Source of the DNA: an uncultured Clostridium sp.
GTDB taxonomy: Bacteria; Bacillota; Clostridia; TANB77; CAG-508
Assembly: GCA_947643945.1 (NCBI GenBank)
Contig: CANRXN010000036.1
Coordinates: 1-7,956 of the forward strand
Reading direction: 5' to 3'
DNA: 7,956 nucleotides
Positions within the stretch are counted from its first letter, which is position 1. Every line of letters begins with the position of its first letter. Shown piece after piece: positions 1 through 5,655 of the stretch. A model generated the notes under the pieces. That model was not told the origin of the DNA and did no database searches. It worked only from the letters and a program-made list of their open reading frames with translations. The position numbers were made by a program, and so were the translations under genes.

Positions 1-1
1 T

Positions 2-316
2 AGTTTACTAATTATTGTAAATGCCTTAAAAGCAGCAGGAGCAGAAGCCATTTGCATCAATGAAGAAAGAGTTGTTAATATGACAGATATCGTTACCATT
101 AATGACACTTTTATCAAAGTAAATGGGCAAAGAATATTAGCACCCTATGTCATAAAAGCCATTGGAAATCAAACCTATATGGAAAGTGCTTTATTAGGAA
201 ATGGAGGAAGTGTAGACGAGTTAGAAAAATTAGGCTACGACGTTTCCATTGAAAAAATAAACCGACTAAAAATCAAAAAATACCAAGAAGATATAAAAAT
301 TAAATACATGGAATAA
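2..316 (+). CDS. DUF881 family protein, C-terminal part (5' end outside window)
   Basis: The reading frame is open from base 2 and ends at TAA 314-316, leaving 104 residues of a gene that begins upstream. The visible part reads NALKAAGAEAICINEERVV, then VNGQRILAPYVIKAIGN and a GGSVDELEKLGYDVSI stretch. This is the pattern of the DUF881 (YlxW/YlxX) domain: the AGAEAI.IN block, the PY.I.AIG block and the closing GG....L...G..V.I block. DUF881 proteins are usually membrane-anchored through an N-terminal segment that is not visible here. Their biochemical role is unknown, but they sit with sbp and the division genes in many Firmicutes, as here. An internal ATG at 80 exists, but the homology runs upstream of it, so it is not the start. 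The tail after about residue 85 is lysine-rich and probably disordered. Family assignment is confident; function is not. Confidence 0.85.
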   Translation, partial: SLLIIVNALKAAGAEAICINEERVVNMTDIVTINDTFIKVNGQRILAPYVIKAIGNQTYMESALLGNGGSVDELEKLGYDVSIEKINRLKIKKYQEDIKIKYME

Positions 317-352
317 TAAATTTTATTAAACAAAGAAAGGTAGGAAATAAAA

Positions 353-736
353 ATGATTATGATAGCAATCTTAATAGGATGTTTGTTAGGAATTATACTA
401 GGAATGAATGCACCAATGATATCTTATACCTATTCAAGCTATTTAGCAATTAGTATTATAGCAGCACTAGATTCTGTTTTTGGAGGAATTACTTCTGTTA
501 TGAAAAAGAATTTTGACCTAAAAATATTTATAACAGGATTTTTCGGAAATGCCATTTTAGCCATATTACTAACTATTTTAGGAGAAAAACTAAATGTAGA
601 TATTTATTTAGCAGCAATTGTAGTATTTGTAGGAAGAATGTTTAATAACTTGGGAATTATTAGAAGATACTATGTGGATAAATGGTCAAATCAATTAAAA
701 GAAAAAAGAGCTAAACTAGAAAAAACAAAAGACTAG
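353..736 (+). CDS. sbp: Small basic protein Sbp (DUF1290 family membrane protein)
   Basis: This 127-residue protein is very hydrophobic, with about four membrane segments (roughly residues 2-20, 28-47, 58-78 and 83-97) and a basic cytoplasmic tail rich in Lys and Arg. The family hallmarks are clear: a G-rich first helix (GCLLGIILGM), SSYLAISIIAALDSVFGG near residues 28-45, GFFGNAILA near 62-70, and VGRMFNNLGIIRRYYV near 93-108. Length matches the family (about 110-130). Its function is unsettled; in Firmicutes it lies between DUF881 genes and ftsA/ftsZ and is presumed to act in division or envelope work. The start at 353 follows AAAGG..TAGGA at 336-345, and an ATG two codons later (359) is equally possible. 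It is 36 bases downstream of the DUF881 stop, so the two are probably co-transcribed. Confidence 0.9.
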   Translation: MIMIAILIGCLLGIILGMNAPMISYTYSSYLAISIIAALDSVFGGITSVMKKNFDLKIFITGFFGNAILAILLTILGEKLNVDIYLAAIVVFVGRMFNNLGIIRRYYVDKWSNQLKEKRAKLEKTKD

Positions 737-763
737 TAAACTTAAAAAATACCATGTTTTATA

Positions 764-902
764 TTTTACAAAGGAAAAGTTTATCTATTTTTATAAAGTA
801 ATATTCGGGGGAGACCAATGAATTACAGTCTGTTATGAAATTACAGACTGTATGAAATTGGGAGTTACGAAATAAAAAATAGATAAACTTTTCCTTGTAA
901 AA
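764..902. repeat. Long inverted-repeat element with nested hairpin, between sbp and ftsA
   Basis: Bases 771-792 and 875-896 are perfect 22-base inverted copies. Allowing a single bulged A (770), the pairing runs outward through 764-769/897-902, giving about 28 pairs. Inside, further segments pair in nested order: GTAAT 798-802 with GTTAC 864-868 (one G-T), CCAAT 815-819 with ATTGG 857-861, and TACAGTCTGT 824-833 with ACAGACTGTA 843-852. The apical loop is 834-842. A G-run (GGGGGAGA, 807-814) stays unpaired in an asymmetric internal loop. The whole 139 bases can therefore fold into one long rod. There is no T-tract after it, so it is not a plain terminator. It could be a MITE-like element or a structured RNA; I do not recognise the family. 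Confidence 0.8.
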
Positions 903-931
903 AAGTATGACAAAAGTCTAATAAGAATTTT

Positions 932-975
932 ATTACAACTTCATTACAAAAATATTACAAAAATATAACAAATTC
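932..975 (+). repeat. Four tandem 11-base units upstream of the ftsA promoter
   Basis: Four 11-base units lie end to end: ATTACAACTTC (932-942), ATTACAAAAAT (943-953), ATTACAAAAAT (954-964) and ATAACAAATTC (965-975). A weaker fifth copy, ATAAGAATTTT, may precede them at 921-931. The last unit ends two bases before the -35 box at 978. The spacing is close to one helical turn, so each A-rich tract falls on nearly the same face of the DNA. This suits an UP element, intrinsic curvature or a repeated protein-binding site. The repetition is seen directly; the regulatory role is inferred. Confidence 0.65.
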
Positions 976-977
976 TA

Positions 978-1006
978 TTGACATTTGTCTAAAAATGTAA
1001 TATATA
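978..1006 (+). promoter_or_regulatory. Sigma-A-type promoter for ftsA(-ftsZ)
   Basis: TTGACA (978-983) is a perfect -35 box, followed by a 17-base spacer and TATATA (1001-1006) as -10. An alternative -10, TATACT at 1005-1010, is spaced less well. Transcription would start near 1013, leaving a leader of about 35 bases before the ftsA ribosome binding site. Finding the promoter here also argues against the longer FtsA reading frame starting at 985, which would place coding sequence inside the promoter. Confidence 0.75.
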
Positions 1007-1047
1007 TACTAGTAGAAAATTTATTACTTGAAAATGGAGGAATTAAC

Positions 1048-2277
1048 TTGGCAATAGGAGATATCATTGTAGGTATAGACATAGGAACCAGTAAGGTTTG
1101 CACTGTTGTAGGGGAAGTCAATAACTTTGGACAAATAGAAATCATATGTAATACCTCATATAAATGTAATGGACTAAAGAAGGGTAAAATAATAAACGAA
1201 GACGACATTACTTTAAGCATAGCAAAAACCATAAAAGATGCCGAAGATGAAACAAATTTAAAAATTAATTCAGCCTATGTAACAATCCCAGGAAAATACA
1301 TAACCATCGTACAAAACAGTATCACCAAAGAAATCAAAGACAAATATGCTGGGATATCAGTAAGAGACGTACAAAGTGCTCTGATGCAAGTAAAAGACAT
1401 AGAAATACCAGATGGAAAAACCTTAATCGATATCGTACCAGACAAAATAACACTAGAAAATGGTACTGTAGTCTCAGACCCAGTAGGAAACTTAAGCTCA
1501 GCCTTTACGATTAGTGCACAAGTAATTTTAGCAGATCGAGACTATGTAAGACAACTAAACAGCGTATTCAAAAAAGCAGGATTAGAAATAGATGGAATCG
1601 TACCAATCACATTAGCAGAAAGAAATTTAATATTAGACAAAAATGAACTACACGACCATGTCATGTTATTAGACATAGGAGCAGGGAACACAGATATTGG
1701 TGTATTTGAAGGCTCTACTTTTCTTTACACAAATTCTATTCCTGTTGGTGGTGACAACATAACCCATGACATTGCCTTAGTCTTAAATATAGCGGAAGAA
1801 GAGGCAGACAAGCTAAAAAGACAATATGGATTAGCCTTAAAATCTTTTATTGATAATGATAATGACATCATATTAAACACATCAAGGGACAATAACAAAA
1901 ACAGAATTATCAAAAGCTCAGAGTTAATCGAAATTATAGAAGCAAGAATAGAAGAAATATTTACCATTATCAACAAAGACATAACGAACCATGGAGTGAA
2001 ACAAAAAATCAATAATGTTGTCTTAACAGGGCAAGGAATTATCAACATCAACAAAAGTGATGTAGCAGGGAAAATCAACCTAAATATACCGGTTAAAATA
2101 TCAACAGGAAGAGCAGTAAGTACAGTAAAACCAACGTATCGAACCAGTTATGCTTTAGTTCGATATATAGCAGCAAGACCATTTGCTAAAACGGTATCTA
2201 GTAATATCGACACACAAAGCGAAGAAAATGTCTTCAAAAATATCATGGAAAGAATAAAAGAATTTTTCTATTCCTAA
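1048..2277 (+). CDS. ftsA: Cell division protein FtsA
   Basis: FtsA is the actin-like ATPase that tethers FtsZ to the membrane and helps recruit the divisome. The 409-residue product shows the actin-fold motifs in order: phosphate-1 loop VGIDIGTSKVCTVV (about residues 8-21), the SHS2 (1C) region around 80-165, phosphate-2 loop LLDIGAGNTDIGVF (D209 onward) with the following IPVGGDNIT block, and the adenosine motif VVLTGQG near 325-330. It ends in an amphipathic helix, FKNIMERIKEFFYS, the expected membrane-targeting sequence. The start is TTG 1048, preceded by TGGAGG at 1035-1040 with seven bases of spacing. The frame stays open upstream to a TTG at 985, but that stretch overlaps the promoter. 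One mild oddity is LTGQG where LTGGG is usual. Length is normal for Firmicutes. ftsZ follows 99 bases on and is probably co-transcribed. Confidence 0.93.
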   Translation: MAIGDIIVGIDIGTSKVCTVVGEVNNFGQIEIICNTSYKCNGLKKGKIINEDDITLSIAKTIKDAEDETNLKINSAYVTIPGKYITIVQNSITKEIKDKYAGISVRDVQSALMQVKDIEIPDGKTLIDIVPDKITLENGTVVSDPVGNLSSAFTISAQVILADRDYVRQLNSVFKKAGLEIDGIVPITLAERNLILDKNELHDHVMLLDIGAGNTDIGVFEGSTFLYTNSIPVGGDNITHDIALVLNIAEEEADKLKRQYGLALKSFIDNDNDIILNTSRDNNKNRIIKSSELIEIIEARIEEIFTIINKDITNHGVKQKINNVVLTGQGIININKSDVAGKINLNIPVKISTGRAVSTVKPTYRTSYALVRYIAARPFAKTVSSNIDTQSEENVFKNIMERIKEFFYS

Positions 2278-2309
2278 ACCATGTTAAAATTTAAGTTATT
2301 AATTTTTAA

Positions 2310-2342
2310 GTTACCGTTAGAGCGAAGGGATTTACGGATAAC
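2310..2342 (+). other. Weak hairpin in the ftsA-ftsZ gap
   Basis: The 99-base gap (2278-2376) contains GTTACCGT (2310-2317), able to pair with ACGGATAAC (2334-2342) if one base is bulged, around a 16-base loop. There is no T-tract, so it should not stop transcription. The ftsZ ribosome binding site AGAGGAGG (2358-2365) lies just after it. No promoter could be identified in the gap. Functional meaning is uncertain; it could be an RNA-stability element or chance. Confidence 0.3.
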
Positions 2343-2376
2343 GAATAAAGAAAAATTAGAGGAGGAAAAACTAAAA

Positions 2377-3513
2377 ATGATGGATTACAATGAAGAAAAT
2401 AACAATAATAACAACATAACAATGATGGATGGAACCGCAACCATTAAAGTTATCGGTGTTGGTGGAGCAGGAAACAATGCTGTCAACAGAATGATTGATA
2501 TTGGGATAAAAGGTGTTGACTTTATTGCAGTTAATACAGATAGACAAGCATTACAAACCTCAAGAGCAAACACAAAAATACAAATAGGAGAAAAAATAAC
2601 AAGAGGATTAGGAGCAGGAGCAAACCCTGACATTGGTGCCCAATCTGCAGAAGAAAGCAAAGCAGAAATTGCAGAAGTATTAAGAGGAGCAGACATGGTA
2701 TTTGTTACCGCCGGAATGGGTGGAGGAACAGGAACTGGAGCTGCACCAATCGTTGCATCAACAGCAAAAGAAATGGGAATCTTAACCATAGGAGTTGTTA
2801 CCAAACCATTTACTTTTGAAGGAAAGAAAAGACTTTCTCAAGCAGAAAGAGGAATTGAAAGTTTAAAAGGAAAAGTAGATACTTTAGTTGTTATACCAAA
2901 CGACAAACTATTACAAATCATTGATAGAAAAACATCAATTATTGAAGCCTTCAAAATGGCAGACGATATTCTAAGACAAGGTGTACAAGGAATTTCTGAC
3001 TTAATTGCAATTCCAGGACTTGTAAACCTAGACTTTGCTGATGTTAAAACAATCATGTTAAACCAAGGAATGGCACACATGGGAGTAGGAAAGGCATCAG
3101 GAGAAAACAGAGCAGAAGATGCTGCAAAAGAAGCTATCCAAAGCCCATTACTAGAAACATCAATCGAAGGAGCAAAAGGAGTTATTATTAACATTACAGG
3201 TGGTAGTGATTTAGGATTACACGAAGTAAACACAGCAGCAGAATTAGTACAAAGAAGTGTAGACCCAGAAGCAAACATCATCTTTGGTACCGTAACAGAC
3301 ACCAGCATGAACGACGAAATTCAAATTACAGTTATTGCAACAGGATTTGAAAAAAACAATGCACCAATCTCAAGCATTGGGGTTGATAACATCGTATCAA
3401 AAACATGGGAAAAGAAAATCAACTCTATACCAGCAAGTGGGGAAACAAGTTCTTCACAAAATGATTTAGACATACCATCTTTCCTAAGAAAAAATAAAAA
3501 CAAAAATATGTAA
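2377..3513 (+). CDS. ftsZ: Cell division GTPase FtsZ
   Basis: FtsZ is the tubulin homologue that polymerises into the cytokinetic ring. The 378-residue product has a short Asn-rich N-terminal tail (N8-N13), the first Rossmann strand and loop IKVIGVGGAGNNAVNRM, the tubulin signature GGGTGTG at residues 115-121, and the T7 synergy loop NLDFADV at 217-223, whose Asp supplies the neighbour's GTP hydrolysis. A flexible linker follows the core, then the conserved C-terminal peptide DLDIPSFLRK that binds FtsA. The start is ATG 2377, with another ATG directly after at 2380, behind AGAGGAGG at 2358-2365. The frame is open back to an ATG at 2281, but those 32 residues are lysine/leucine-rich, lack family similarity, and would leave the strong ribosome binding site inside the gene. 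All motifs are intact. Confidence 0.97.
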   Translation: MMDYNEENNNNNNITMMDGTATIKVIGVGGAGNNAVNRMIDIGIKGVDFIAVNTDRQALQTSRANTKIQIGEKITRGLGAGANPDIGAQSAEESKAEIAEVLRGADMVFVTAGMGGGTGTGAAPIVASTAKEMGILTIGVVTKPFTFEGKKRLSQAERGIESLKGKVDTLVVIPNDKLLQIIDRKTSIIEAFKMADDILRQGVQGISDLIAIPGLVNLDFADVKTIMLNQGMAHMGVGKASGENRAEDAAKEAIQSPLLETSIEGAKGVIINITGGSDLGLHEVNTAAELVQRSVDPEANIIFGTVTDTSMNDEIQITVIATGFEKNNAPISSIGVDNIVSKTWEKKINSIPASGETSSSQNDLDIPSFLRKNKNKNM

Positions 3514-3575
3514 ATGTCCAATTAGGTGCAATTGGGGACGGTTCTTTTTGCACCTTTTAGGGCAATTAGGGACAT
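3514..3575. repeat. REP-like palindromic element after ftsZ
   Basis: Immediately after the ftsZ stop, an inner stem AGGTGCAA (3524-3531) pairs with TTGCACCT (3548-3555), and outer ATGTCC (3514-3519) pairs with GGACAT (3570-3575). The loop carries TTGGGGACGGTTC (3532-3544). The GGGGAC core followed by GGTTC resembles short dispersed palindromes that I recall from clostridial genomes, often linked to REP-associated tyrosine transposases. That link is from memory and untested here. A related element lies at 4597-4659 on the other side of spoIIGA. Confidence 0.6.
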
Positions 3576-3601
3576 ATCTTTATAAAAAAAAGACAAAAAG
3601 T

Positions 3602-3638
3602 AGAAATAATCGAGAAACAGTCGATTATTTCTTTTTTT
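3602..3638 (+). terminator. Intrinsic terminator of ftsZ
   Basis: AGAAATAATCGA (3602-3613) and TCGATTATTTCT (3621-3632) form a perfect 12-bp stem around the seven-base loop GAAACAG. Seven Ts (3632-3638) follow at once. This is a textbook rho-independent terminator, although AT-rich. A-rich sequence on the upstream side (3586-3598) would give a less regular U-tract in the other direction. It separates the division operon from the sporulation locus, so spoIIGA should need its own promoter. Confidence 0.85.
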
Positions 3639-3697
3639 CGCCAACAAGAAAAAACAGTCTTTTTAAAACAAAGAGTTTATAATAGTCATGCAGGTGA
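3637..3697 (+). promoter_or_regulatory. spoIIGA promoter region, ribosome binding site and possible Spo0A box
   Basis: A perfect -10 box, TATAAT, is at 3678-3683, but no TTGACA-like hexamer lies 16-18 bases upstream. That fits an activator-dependent promoter. In Bacillus subtilis the spoIIG promoter uses sigma-A with Spo0A~P, an unusual 22-base spacer and 0A boxes (TGTCGAA or its complement TTCGACA). Here TTCGCCA at 3637-3643 is one base from that box, which is only suggestive. Start of transcription would be near 3690, giving a leader of about 11-12 bases. The ribosome binding site AGGTGA (3692-3697) is only four bases before the ATG. Confidence 0.5.
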
Positions 3698-3710
3698 TAG
3701 CATGACTATT
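3681..3710. repeat. 10-bp perfect dyad across the spoIIGA translation start
   Basis: AATAGTCATG (3681-3690) and CATGACTATT (3701-3710) are perfect inverted copies around a ten-base centre, CAGGTGATAG. The left arm overlaps the last three bases of the -10 box, the centre contains the ribosome binding site AGGTGA, and the right arm contains the start codon (3702-3704). It could be an operator, or an RNA hairpin that hides the start codon in transcripts reading through from ftsZ. Confidence 0.75.
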
Positions 3711-4589
3711 TATATTGATATCGTATTATTAGAAAATCTAATCATGAATTTTATTATTTTACTAGCAACAGGACTAATTCTAAAAGAAAAAATAAAAAGC
3801 ATACGACTTTTATTAGCAAGCTTAGTAGGGGCAATCTATTCGGTTGTTTCTTATCTGTCAATTTTAGAAATATACCAAAGCATGATTTTAAAAATAATAT
3901 TATCAATTGTAATCATATACATAGCATTTAATCCACAAACCATGAAAAAAATGTGGAAAGATTTAATTATATTTTACTTAACCTCATTTGCATTTGGAGG
4001 AGCAGCATTTGCCTTAATTTATATTGTAAAACCACAAGATATTTTAATGAAAAATGGATTGTTTTTGGGAACCTATCCACTAAAAACAGCCTTTTTAGGA
4101 GCTATCGTAGCATTTGTAATTATAATGGTGGCATTCACAGTAGTAAAATCAAAAATAAGCAAAAAAGACATGTTTTGTGAAATAGAAATAGGACTAAACG
4201 AAACAACAATAAAAGCAACAGCCATGCTTGACACAGGAAACATGTTAAAAGAGCCGATTACCAATACACCTGTTATTGTGGTAGAACACACACTTTTATA
4301 TGAATGCATACCAAAAGAAATACTAAATCATTTAGACGAATTGATAGGAGGTGATTTTGACAATGTACCAGAAGAAATAAAAAAAGAATATGTTACAAAA
4401 TTAAAACTAATTCCCTTTTCTTCTTTAGGAAAACAAAATGGCATGTTATTGGGAATGAAGGCAGATTTTGTTAAGATAAAAAATGAAGAAAATGAAGAAG
4501 TAAAAAATAATATTATGGTTGGGATTTATAACAAGTCCTTAACAAAAAAGGGAGAATATAGGGCGTTGTTGGGAATGGAATTGCTATAG
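3702..4589 (+). CDS. spoIIGA: Sporulation sigma-E processing peptidase SpoIIGA
   Basis: SpoIIGA is the membrane-embedded aspartic protease that removes the pro-sequence of SigE after asymmetric septation, in response to SpoIIR from the forespore. The 295-residue product has the expected two halves. The N-terminal half has about five membrane segments (approximately residues 7-27, 35-53, 59-77, 87-110 and 126-148), opening with the family-typical YIDIVLLENLIMNFIILL. The C-terminal cytoplasmic half has the catalytic motif ATAMLDTGNMLKEP, with Asp at about 177. The DTG triad is the retropepsin-like active site; the enzyme is thought to work as a dimer. It ends in the conserved LLGMELL. The start is ATG 3702 inside a dyad. 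No break is seen. sigE, its substrate gene, follows 98 bases on and should share the transcript. Confidence 0.95.
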   Translation: MTIYIDIVLLENLIMNFIILLATGLILKEKIKSIRLLLASLVGAIYSVVSYLSILEIYQSMILKIILSIVIIYIAFNPQTMKKMWKDLIIFYLTSFAFGGAAFALIYIVKPQDILMKNGLFLGTYPLKTAFLGAIVAFVIIMVAFTVVKSKISKKDMFCEIEIGLNETTIKATAMLDTGNMLKEPITNTPVIVVEHTLLYECIPKEILNHLDELIGGDFDNVPEEIKKEYVTKLKLIPFSSLGKQNGMLLGMKADFVKIKNEENEEVKNNIMVGIYNKSLTKKGEYRALLGMELL

Positions 4590-4596
4590 CCCTAGC

Positions 4597-4659
4597 CCAA
4601 TGTCCCCATTTAAACCCGGCAATGTCCCCATTTAAACCCGGAACCAGTGGGGACATTGG
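4597..4659. repeat. REP-like palindrome with a 22-base tandem duplication, between spoIIGA and sigE
   Basis: Bases 4598-4619 and 4620-4641 are perfect tandem 22-base copies (each beginning CAATGTCCCC and ending AAACCCGG). A single inverse arm, GGGGACATTGG (4649-4659), pairs with CCAATGTCCCC (4597-4607) over 11 bases or with the second copy (4620-4629) over 10. The hairpin can therefore form in two registers. Read on the other strand it shows GTCCCC followed by GGTTC, related to the element at 3514-3575. The sequence is much more GC-rich than its surroundings. It creates an in-frame ATG at 4622 upstream of sigE that is almost certainly not a real start. Confidence 0.75.
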
Positions 4660-4687
4660 AAAGATTTTGAAAGGAGTGAAGAAAGTA

Positions 4688-5426
4688 ATGAATATTTTTG
4701 AGTTTGTGAAAAATGGAATTAACACGATTTGTGCAAAGTATGTAAATGATAAGCAAGAAATTGAGTATTTACCGATTTTTTATATTGCAGGTAGTCAAAC
4801 ACTTCCGCCACCATTATCGCCAGAAGAAGAAGCGGATTTAATTATTAGATTAGAAGAAGAGGATAATTTAGCAGTACGTCAAAAGCTGGTGGAGAGAAAT
4901 TTAAGACTAGTTGTGTATATTGCTAAAAAATTTGAAAATACAGGGATTGGGATAGAAGATTTAATATCGATTGGAACGATTGGCTTAATGAAAGGGGTTA
5001 ATACCTTTAAAGCTGACAAAAAAATTAAGCTTGCAACTTATGCTTCTCGCTGTATTGAAAATGAAATTTTAATGTATTTAAGAAAGAACAATAAGATAAA
5101 AGGAGAAGTTTCTATTGACGAGCCATTAAATAAAGATGGGGATGGAAATGAGTTACTTCTTTCAGATATTTTAGGAACCGAGCCAGATATCACTTCAAGG
5201 AATTTAGAAGACGAGGTGGATAAGTCACTACTTCGTGCTTCCATCAGTAAATTAAATGCTAGAGAGAAAAATATTATGGAGATGCGTTTTGGCTTTCAAA
5301 CGGGAAAAGAAAAGACGCAAAAAGAAGTGGCAGACGAGCTTCGGTATTTCACAAAGCTACATATCTAGGCTAGAAAAAAAGATTATTGGTAAAATGAAAA
5401 AGGAAATTACAAGTAAAATTGGGTAG
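4688..5426 (+). CDS. sigE: RNA polymerase sporulation sigma factor SigE, with +1 frameshift in region 4.2
   Basis: SigE directs mother-cell transcription early in sporulation and is made as an inactive precursor cut by SpoIIGA. The start ATG 4688 follows AGGAG (4672-4676). Residues 1-32 are the pro-sequence, ending at FYIAGSQTLPPPLS, the processing site context. Then come region 2 (NLRLVVYIAKKFENTGIGIEDL, ISIGTIGLMKGVNTF, ATYASRCIENEI), region 3, and region 4 starting ISKLNAREKNIMEMRFGF. At CTT (5339-5341) the frame fails: read straight on, it gives RYFTKLHI and stops at 5368. Skipping C5342 restores GISQSYISRLEKKII and a natural end at TAG 5424-5426, for 245 residues in all, close to the usual 239. 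The unshifted product would lack the recognition helix that reads -35 boxes. The extra base is not in a homopolymer. It may be a mutation, an error, or recoding. Confidence 0.9.
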
Positions 5427-5432
5427 AATTTG

Positions 5433-5507
5433 TGTTTCATAAAAAATGAAACAACTGCAAGAGTAAGGATGCAAGCCGCAAAAGTCGAGAAATGTCGAAT
5501 TTTGCGG
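5433..5507 (+). other. Two hairpins in the gap after sigE
   Basis: The 229-base gap between sigE and the sortase holds two hairpins. The first pairs TGTTTCAT (5433-5440) with ATGAAACA (5446-5453) around AAAAA. The second pairs CCGCAAAA (5476-5483) with TTTTGCGG (5500-5507), continues after one mismatch through TCGA/TCGA, and has the loop GAAATG. Neither is followed by a T-tract, so they are poor intrinsic terminators, though the second could still slow or protect transcript ends. The apex TCGA-GAAATG-TCGA resembles that of the ftsZ terminator (TCGA-GAAACAG-TCGA). I do not recognise a known riboswitch here. Confidence 0.5.
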
Positions 5508-5517
5508 TGAAAAGTTC

Positions 5518-5546
5518 TTTACAAATCACAAAAAATGTATTATCAT
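5518..5546 (+). promoter_or_regulatory. Sigma-A-type promoter of the sortase operon
   Basis: TTTACA (5518-5523), a 17-base spacer and TATCAT (5541-5546) make a good vegetative promoter, one mismatch from consensus in each box. Transcription would begin near 5553, leaving a leader of roughly 100 bases before the sortase. TGTCGAA at 5493-5499, inside the preceding hairpin, matches the Spo0A box exactly and would centre near -57. About one such match is expected by chance in a window this size, so Spo0A control is only a possibility. Confidence 0.6.
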
Positions 5547-5583
5547 ATAAGGGAAGTTAATTTGAATTCAAAATATTTCACTT

Positions 5584-5604
5584 CAATTTTTTCAAAAAAA
5601 ATTG
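5584..5604 (+). other. AT-rich hairpin in the sortase leader
   Basis: CAATTTTTT (5584-5592) and AAAAAATTG (5596-5604) are perfect inverted copies around a CAA loop. The stem is almost all A-T and is not followed by a long T-run. The right arm contains the TTG at 5602, the only conventional start codon in frame upstream of the sortase. That TTG has no ribosome binding site and would be buried in the stem, which argues against its use. Confidence 0.5.
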
Positions 5605-5655
5605 TTTCTTAATTTTAATCTAAGAAATATCATAAAAACAAAGGAGCGTGATAAA

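Noticed and set aside
818..838. Six-codon open frame (MNYSLL) with GGGGGAG upstream
   Set aside because: It lies inside the inverted-repeat element and overlaps its apical stem. The G-run is better explained as part of that structure, and the peptide is too short to support.
932..975. CRISPR-like repeat array
   Set aside because: The units are only 11 bases, contiguous and without spacers.
985..1047. Longer FtsA starting at TTG 985
   Set aside because: This stretch contains the -10 box and most of the promoter spacer, lacks a ribosome binding site and family similarity, and the TTG at 1048 has a well-placed TGGAGG.
2281..2376. 32-residue N-terminal extension of FtsZ from ATG 2281
   Set aside because: The ATG is three bases after the ftsA stop with no ribosome binding site of its own. 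The residues are not FtsZ-like, and a strong AGGAGG precedes the ATG at 2377.
2385..3308. Long reverse-strand open frames opposite ftsZ
   Set aside because: They mirror the codon pattern of ftsZ, have no ribosome binding sites and show no recognisable domain.
4622..4687. N-terminal extension of SigE from ATG 4622
   Set aside because: It is translated palindromic repeat sequence. The known SigE pro-sequence length fits the start at 4688, which has its own ribosome binding site.
5433..5507. Riboswitch or intrinsic terminator after sigE
   Set aside because: The hairpins lack a T-tract and match no riboswitch consensus I know, so they are listed only as hairpins.
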